The position numbers and the translations under genes were made by a program. From positions 1 to 10,166 of the forward strand of contig JADCFR010000520.1 in NCBI GenBank assembly GCA_020249415.1: a stretch of 10,166 nucleotides of DNA. Direction: 5' to 3'. This DNA is from Roseomonas sp. (GTDB taxonomy: Bacteria > Pseudomonadota > Alphaproteobacteria > Acetobacterales > Acetobacteraceae). A model generated the notes under the pieces. The model had not been told where the DNA came from and searched no databases. It saw nothing but the letters and a program-made list of their open reading frames with translations. How positions within the stretch are numbered: position 1 is the first letter of the stretch; every line of letters begins with the position of its first letter. This document shows positions 7,257 through 10,166 of this stretch, in pieces.

Positions 7257-7607
7257 TCACAGCCCCCAAAGCGCGTTGCTATCCGCCGGCGCTTCGTCGC
7301 GCCGCTCTGTCATGCCGTAATCGCGCAGCACCGCTGCCACGCGCAGCCGATAGCCGGCGAAGATTCCATTGCGCCCCGCGGCCTGAGAGGCGCGATGCCC
7401 CGCATGGCAGCGCCAGCGCGTGATGGCACCCTCATCCTCCCACAGTGAAAGGCTGAGCAGCTTGGCGGGGTTGGTCAGGCTGCGGAAGCGTTCCACCGAA
7501 ACAAAGCCCGGCATGCGCTGCAATTCCTCCCGCAGTGCCGCCGCGTGTTCCAGATAATCATCCAGCCGGCCTTCTGCCGGCTCAACCTCAAAAATAATGG
7601 CGATCAT
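7257..7607 (-). CDS. Antibiotic biosynthesis monooxygenase (ABM) domain protein
   Basis: The protein has 116 residues. The ferredoxin-like ABM domain occupies about residues 1-95: MIAIIFEVEP forms the first strand, GFVSVERF the central strand, LLSLSLWEDEGAI the third strand, and a WR-x-HR helix follows. The tail contains YRLRVAAVLRDYGM and the acidic, proline-containing end DEAPADS. Such proteins are small cytosolic dimers, variously acting as cofactor-free monooxygenases or haem-degrading enzymes; many have no known substrate, and none can be assigned here. I start it at the ATG at 7607 because the 28 in-frame codons upstream lack family similarity and run almost to the start of the divergent metY gene. 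The ribosome binding site is weak. It is convergent with aliA (7 bases apart) and divergent from the metY fusion (82 bases), so it is probably its own transcription unit. Confidence 0.8.
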   Translation of the reverse strand: MIAIIFEVEPAEGRLDDYLEHAAALREELQRMPGFVSVERFRSLTNPAKLLSLSLWEDEGAITRWRCHAGHRASQAAGRNGIFAGYRLRVAAVLRDYGMTERRDEAPADSNALWGL

Positions 7608-7689
7608 GGGGGTGGCCTGGGGTGGGTGGTGGGTCTTGAAACATGCTAAACGAAAGCCTTGATCCTGAACATGATCCGAGGTTTCCGCC

Positions 7690-9489
7690 ATGAACCAGAC
7701 GGCCCCGCTTGCCTATAGCGATGCGAAAATCCGCTCCATCCTGCAACGTGTGAAGACAATCGCGCTGGTGGGTGCTTCTTCCAATTGGAACCGGCCCAGC
7801 TATTTTGTGATGAAATACCTGCAATCCAAAGGCTATCGCGTCATTCCCGTGAACCCTGGCACGGCCGGGCAAACCCTGTTGGGTGAAACTGTTTACGCCA
7901 AGCTTTCTGATATCCCGGACGCGGTGGATATGGTGGATGTCTTTCGCGCCGCGGATGCACTGCCGGCAATTGCGGATGAGGCGATTGCGATTGGTGCCAT
8001 GGTGCTTTGGGCACAGCTTGGCGTGCGCCATGATGGTGCGGCGGCCAAGGCGGAAGCGGCTGGGCTTGAAGTGATCATGGATCGCTGCCCGAAGATTGAA
8101 TTCAGCCGTTTCGGTGGCGAATTGTCCTGGAGTGGTGTCAATTCCGGCCTGATCCGCAATCGCCCGCCAGAACCACCGGCAGACCGCAAGACCCGTAACA
8201 GCCCTCTGCCGCCGCGCAATCTGGCTTACGGCTTCGCGACCCGCAGCATCCATGCGGGTGCGGCGCCTGATCCCACCACCGGCGCGCGCGGCACGCCGAT
8301 TTATCAAACAACGAGTTTTGTGTTTGACGATGTTGATCACGCCGCTTCACTGTTCAACCTGCATAATTTTGGCCATGTCTATACGCGGCTTTCCAACCCG
8401 ACTGTCGCGGTGTTGGAAGAACGTGTCGCAAGCCTGGAAGGTGGGCGCGCCGCTGTTGCCACCGCTTCAGGCCATGCGGCGCAATTCGTTACCTTCTTCA
8501 CGCTGCTGGAACCGGGCGATGAATTCCTTGCCAGCCGTAATCTCTATGGCGGATCGCTCACGCAATTTGCGCTCAGCTTCAAGAAGCTCGGCTGGACCAG
8601 CCATTTCGTGGATCCGACTGATCCTGAGAATTTCCGCCGCGCGCTGACGCCGAAATGCAAGGCGATTTTTGTCGAAAGCCTGGCCAATCCGGGCGGCATT
8701 GTTGTGGATTTGCGCGCCATTGCGGATATCGCGCATGAGGCAGGCATTCCGCTGATTGTGGATAATACGCTCGCCTCGCCATATCTGTGCCGGCCTTTTG
8801 AGCATGGTGCTGATATCATCACGCATTCACTCACGAAATTCCTCGGCGGGCATGGCAATTCGCTCGGTGGGATGATTGTTGAATCGGGCAAGTTCAATTA
8901 CGCCAATGGCAAATTCCCGAGCATGGCGGACCCTGAACCTGCCTATCATGGGCTGAAATTCTATGAGAATTTCGGCGATTTCGCCTTCACCACCAAGGCG
9001 CGTGCTGTGGCGCTGCGCGATTTTGGCCCCACGCTTTCACCCATGAATGCCTGGCTGACCATCACCGGGATTGAAACGCTGCATCTGCGCATGGAACGCC
9101 ATGTTGCCAATGCGCAGCAGGTGGCGGAATTCCGCGCAGGGCATGAAAAAGTGGCTTGGGTATCCTATGCCGGCTTGCCGAGCAGTCCCTTTAACGGACT
9201 CGCCAAGCGCTACATGCCCAAAGGGCCGGGTTCGGTCTTTACCTTTGGTGTAAAGGGCGGGTTTGAGGCCGGCATTCGCCTGGTTGAGAGTGTGCGGCTG
9301 TTTTCGCACCTTGCGAATGTTGGCGATACGCGAAGCCTTATCCTGCATCCTGCTTCCACCACGCATCGGCAATTGACCGAAGAACAGCGCCTGGCCGCTG
9401 GCGCCGGGCCGGATGTGGTGCGGCTTTCCATCGGGCTTGAAGATGCGGCGGATTTGATGCGCGATTTGGATATGGCGCTTGGCGAATAG
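7690..9489 (+). CDS. metY: Fusion of a CoA-binding domain with O-acetylhomoserine sulfhydrylase (MetY)
   Basis: The protein has 599 residues in one open frame. Residues 1-150 form a CoA-binding (YccU-like) Rossmann domain: TIALVGASSNWNRPSYFVM (23-41), VIPVNPG (51-57), VLWAQLG (105-111) and MDRCPKIE (130-137). A proline-rich linker (about 158-177) follows. Residues 178-599 are a PLP enzyme of the Cys/Met metabolism family. It has YTR (231-233) reaching the neighbouring active site, Asp358 holding the pyridine nitrogen, Lys383 in HSLTKFLGGHGNS forming the Schiff base, and NVGDTRS (543-549) leading into HPASTTH. The expected reaction is O-acetylhomoserine plus sulfide giving homocysteine, the direct route to methionine. 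Standalone MetY is about 430 residues, matching the second part. GAGG lies 8 bases before the ATG. The role of the fused domain is unknown; it may sense CoA or acetyl-CoA, or bind another nucleotide ligand. Confidence 0.92.
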   Translation: MNQTAPLAYSDAKIRSILQRVKTIALVGASSNWNRPSYFVMKYLQSKGYRVIPVNPGTAGQTLLGETVYAKLSDIPDAVDMVDVFRAADALPAIADEAIAIGAMVLWAQLGVRHDGAAAKAEAAGLEVIMDRCPKIEFSRFGGELSWSGVNSGLIRNRPPEPPADRKTRNSPLPPRNLAYGFATRSIHAGAAPDPTTGARGTPIYQTTSFVFDDVDHAASLFNLHNFGHVYTRLSNPTVAVLEERVASLEGGRAAVATASGHAAQFVTFFTLLEPGDEFLASRNLYGGSLTQFALSFKKLGWTSHFVDPTDPENFRRALTPKCKAIFVESLANPGGIVVDLRAIADIAHEAGIPLIVDNTLASPYLCRPFEHGADIITHSLTKFLGGHGNSLGGMIVESGKFNYANGKFPSMADPEPAYHGLKFYENFGDFAFTTKARAVALRDFGPTLSPMNAWLTITGIETLHLRMERHVANAQQVAEFRAGHEKVAWVSYAGLPSSPFNGLAKRYMPKGPGSVFTFGVKGGFEAGIRLVESVRLFSHLANVGDTRSLILHPASTTHRQLTEEQRLAAGAGPDVVRLSIGLEDAADLMRDLDMALGE

Positions 9490-9495
9490 GGGCGC

Positions 9496-9570
9496 TGGTG
9501 CCGGGTGAGGGATTTGAACCCCCGACCTTCTGATTACAAATCAGCTGCACTACCCCTGTGCTAACCCGGC
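9496..9570 (-). tRNA. tRNA-Thr (anticodon UGU)
   Basis: Read on the minus strand, acceptor arms GCCGGGT and ACCCGGC pair perfectly. The D arm is GCAC/GTGC with loop AGGGGTA, the anticodon loop is TTTGTAA with anticodon TGT, and the T arm is GGGGG/CCCTC around TTCAAAT. The discriminator is A and CCA is encoded in the DNA (9498-9496). The mature body without CCA is 72 bases (9499-9570). The top pair of the anticodon stem is a G-A mismatch. The 3' end is 6 bases from the stop of the convergent metY gene. Confidence 0.95.
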
Positions 9571-9602
9571 GCGCGGGATTGATGTAGCAGAGTGCGCCCA
9601 GT

Positions 9603-9638
9603 CGGCAACTCGGCCTAGAACCGAGTCGCCGTTTCTTT
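9603..9638 (+). terminator. Rightward rho-independent terminator
   Basis: An 11-base stem (9603-9613 with 9621-9631) has one A-C mismatch and a 7-base loop. It is followed by TTTCTTTT (9632-9639, approximately). The strand fits termination of rightward transcription, and the only rightward gene upstream is metY, ending 113 bases earlier. Its transcript would then run antisense across the tRNA-Thr gene. It could instead be an attenuator in the leader of the TonB-like gene that starts at 9661. Confidence 0.65.
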
Positions 9639-9660
9639 TGTCAGGACCCTTTTGCCACCG

Positions 9661-10166
<506 letters not shown>

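Noticed and set aside
7564..7582. A perfect 7-base hairpin with a 5-base loop
   Set aside because: It lies inside the ABM-domain coding sequence near its start and has no T run on either strand, so it is not a terminator.
7588..8340. A 250-codon minus-strand frame opposite the start of the metY fusion
   Set aside because: It is antisense to the clear CoA-binding domain and has no recognisable motif.

Overview
The window comes from a GC-rich proteobacterial chromosome. The gene content and protein style suggest an alphaproteobacterium, possibly Acetobacteraceae or another Rhodospirillales member; that placement is inference. There are nine protein genes, two of them cut by the window edges, and one tRNA gene. 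I see no insertion sequence, CRISPR array or phage gene.

Left part, reading leftward (1-2746): a MarR-family regulator (2237-2746), a GMC flavin oxidoreductase (437-2053), and the first 146 codons of an M20-type hydantoinase/carbamoylase amidohydrolase (440 to beyond base 1). The last two overlap by 4 bases (ATGA) and are probably translated together.

Centre, reading rightward (2838-7249): four tightly spaced genes matching the cyclohexanecarboxylate (CHC) degradation set known from Rhodopseudomonas palustris. They are badH (2-hydroxycyclohexanecarboxyl-CoA dehydrogenase), badI (2-ketocyclohexanecarboxyl-CoA ring hydrolase), aliB (cyclohexanecarboxyl-CoA dehydrogenase) and aliA (cyclohexanecarboxylate-CoA ligase). 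The divergent MarR gene fits badR. Together AliA activates CHC, AliB desaturates it, a hydratase (BadK, not in this window) adds water, BadH oxidises the alcohol, and BadI opens the ring to pimeloyl-CoA for beta-oxidation. The 91 bases between badR and badH hold two converging promoter candidates with overlapping -10 boxes, plus several short inverted repeats that could be operators.

Right part (7257-10166): a small antibiotic-biosynthesis-monooxygenase-fold protein faces aliA. Next comes a single 599-residue protein that joins a CoA-binding (Rossmann) domain to an O-acetylhomoserine sulfhydrylase (MetY). A tRNA-Thr(UGU) gene lies on the opposite strand, followed by a rightward intrinsic terminator. 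Last is the start of a TonB-like energy transducer: a membrane segment with an SxxxH motif, then a proline-rich stretch that runs into a 33-base poly-C tract at the window edge. That tract may be an assembly artefact.

The points most worth following up are the CHC cluster without badK, the Asp in place of the usual catalytic Glu in AliB, the CoA-binding/MetY fusion, and the divergent regulatory region.
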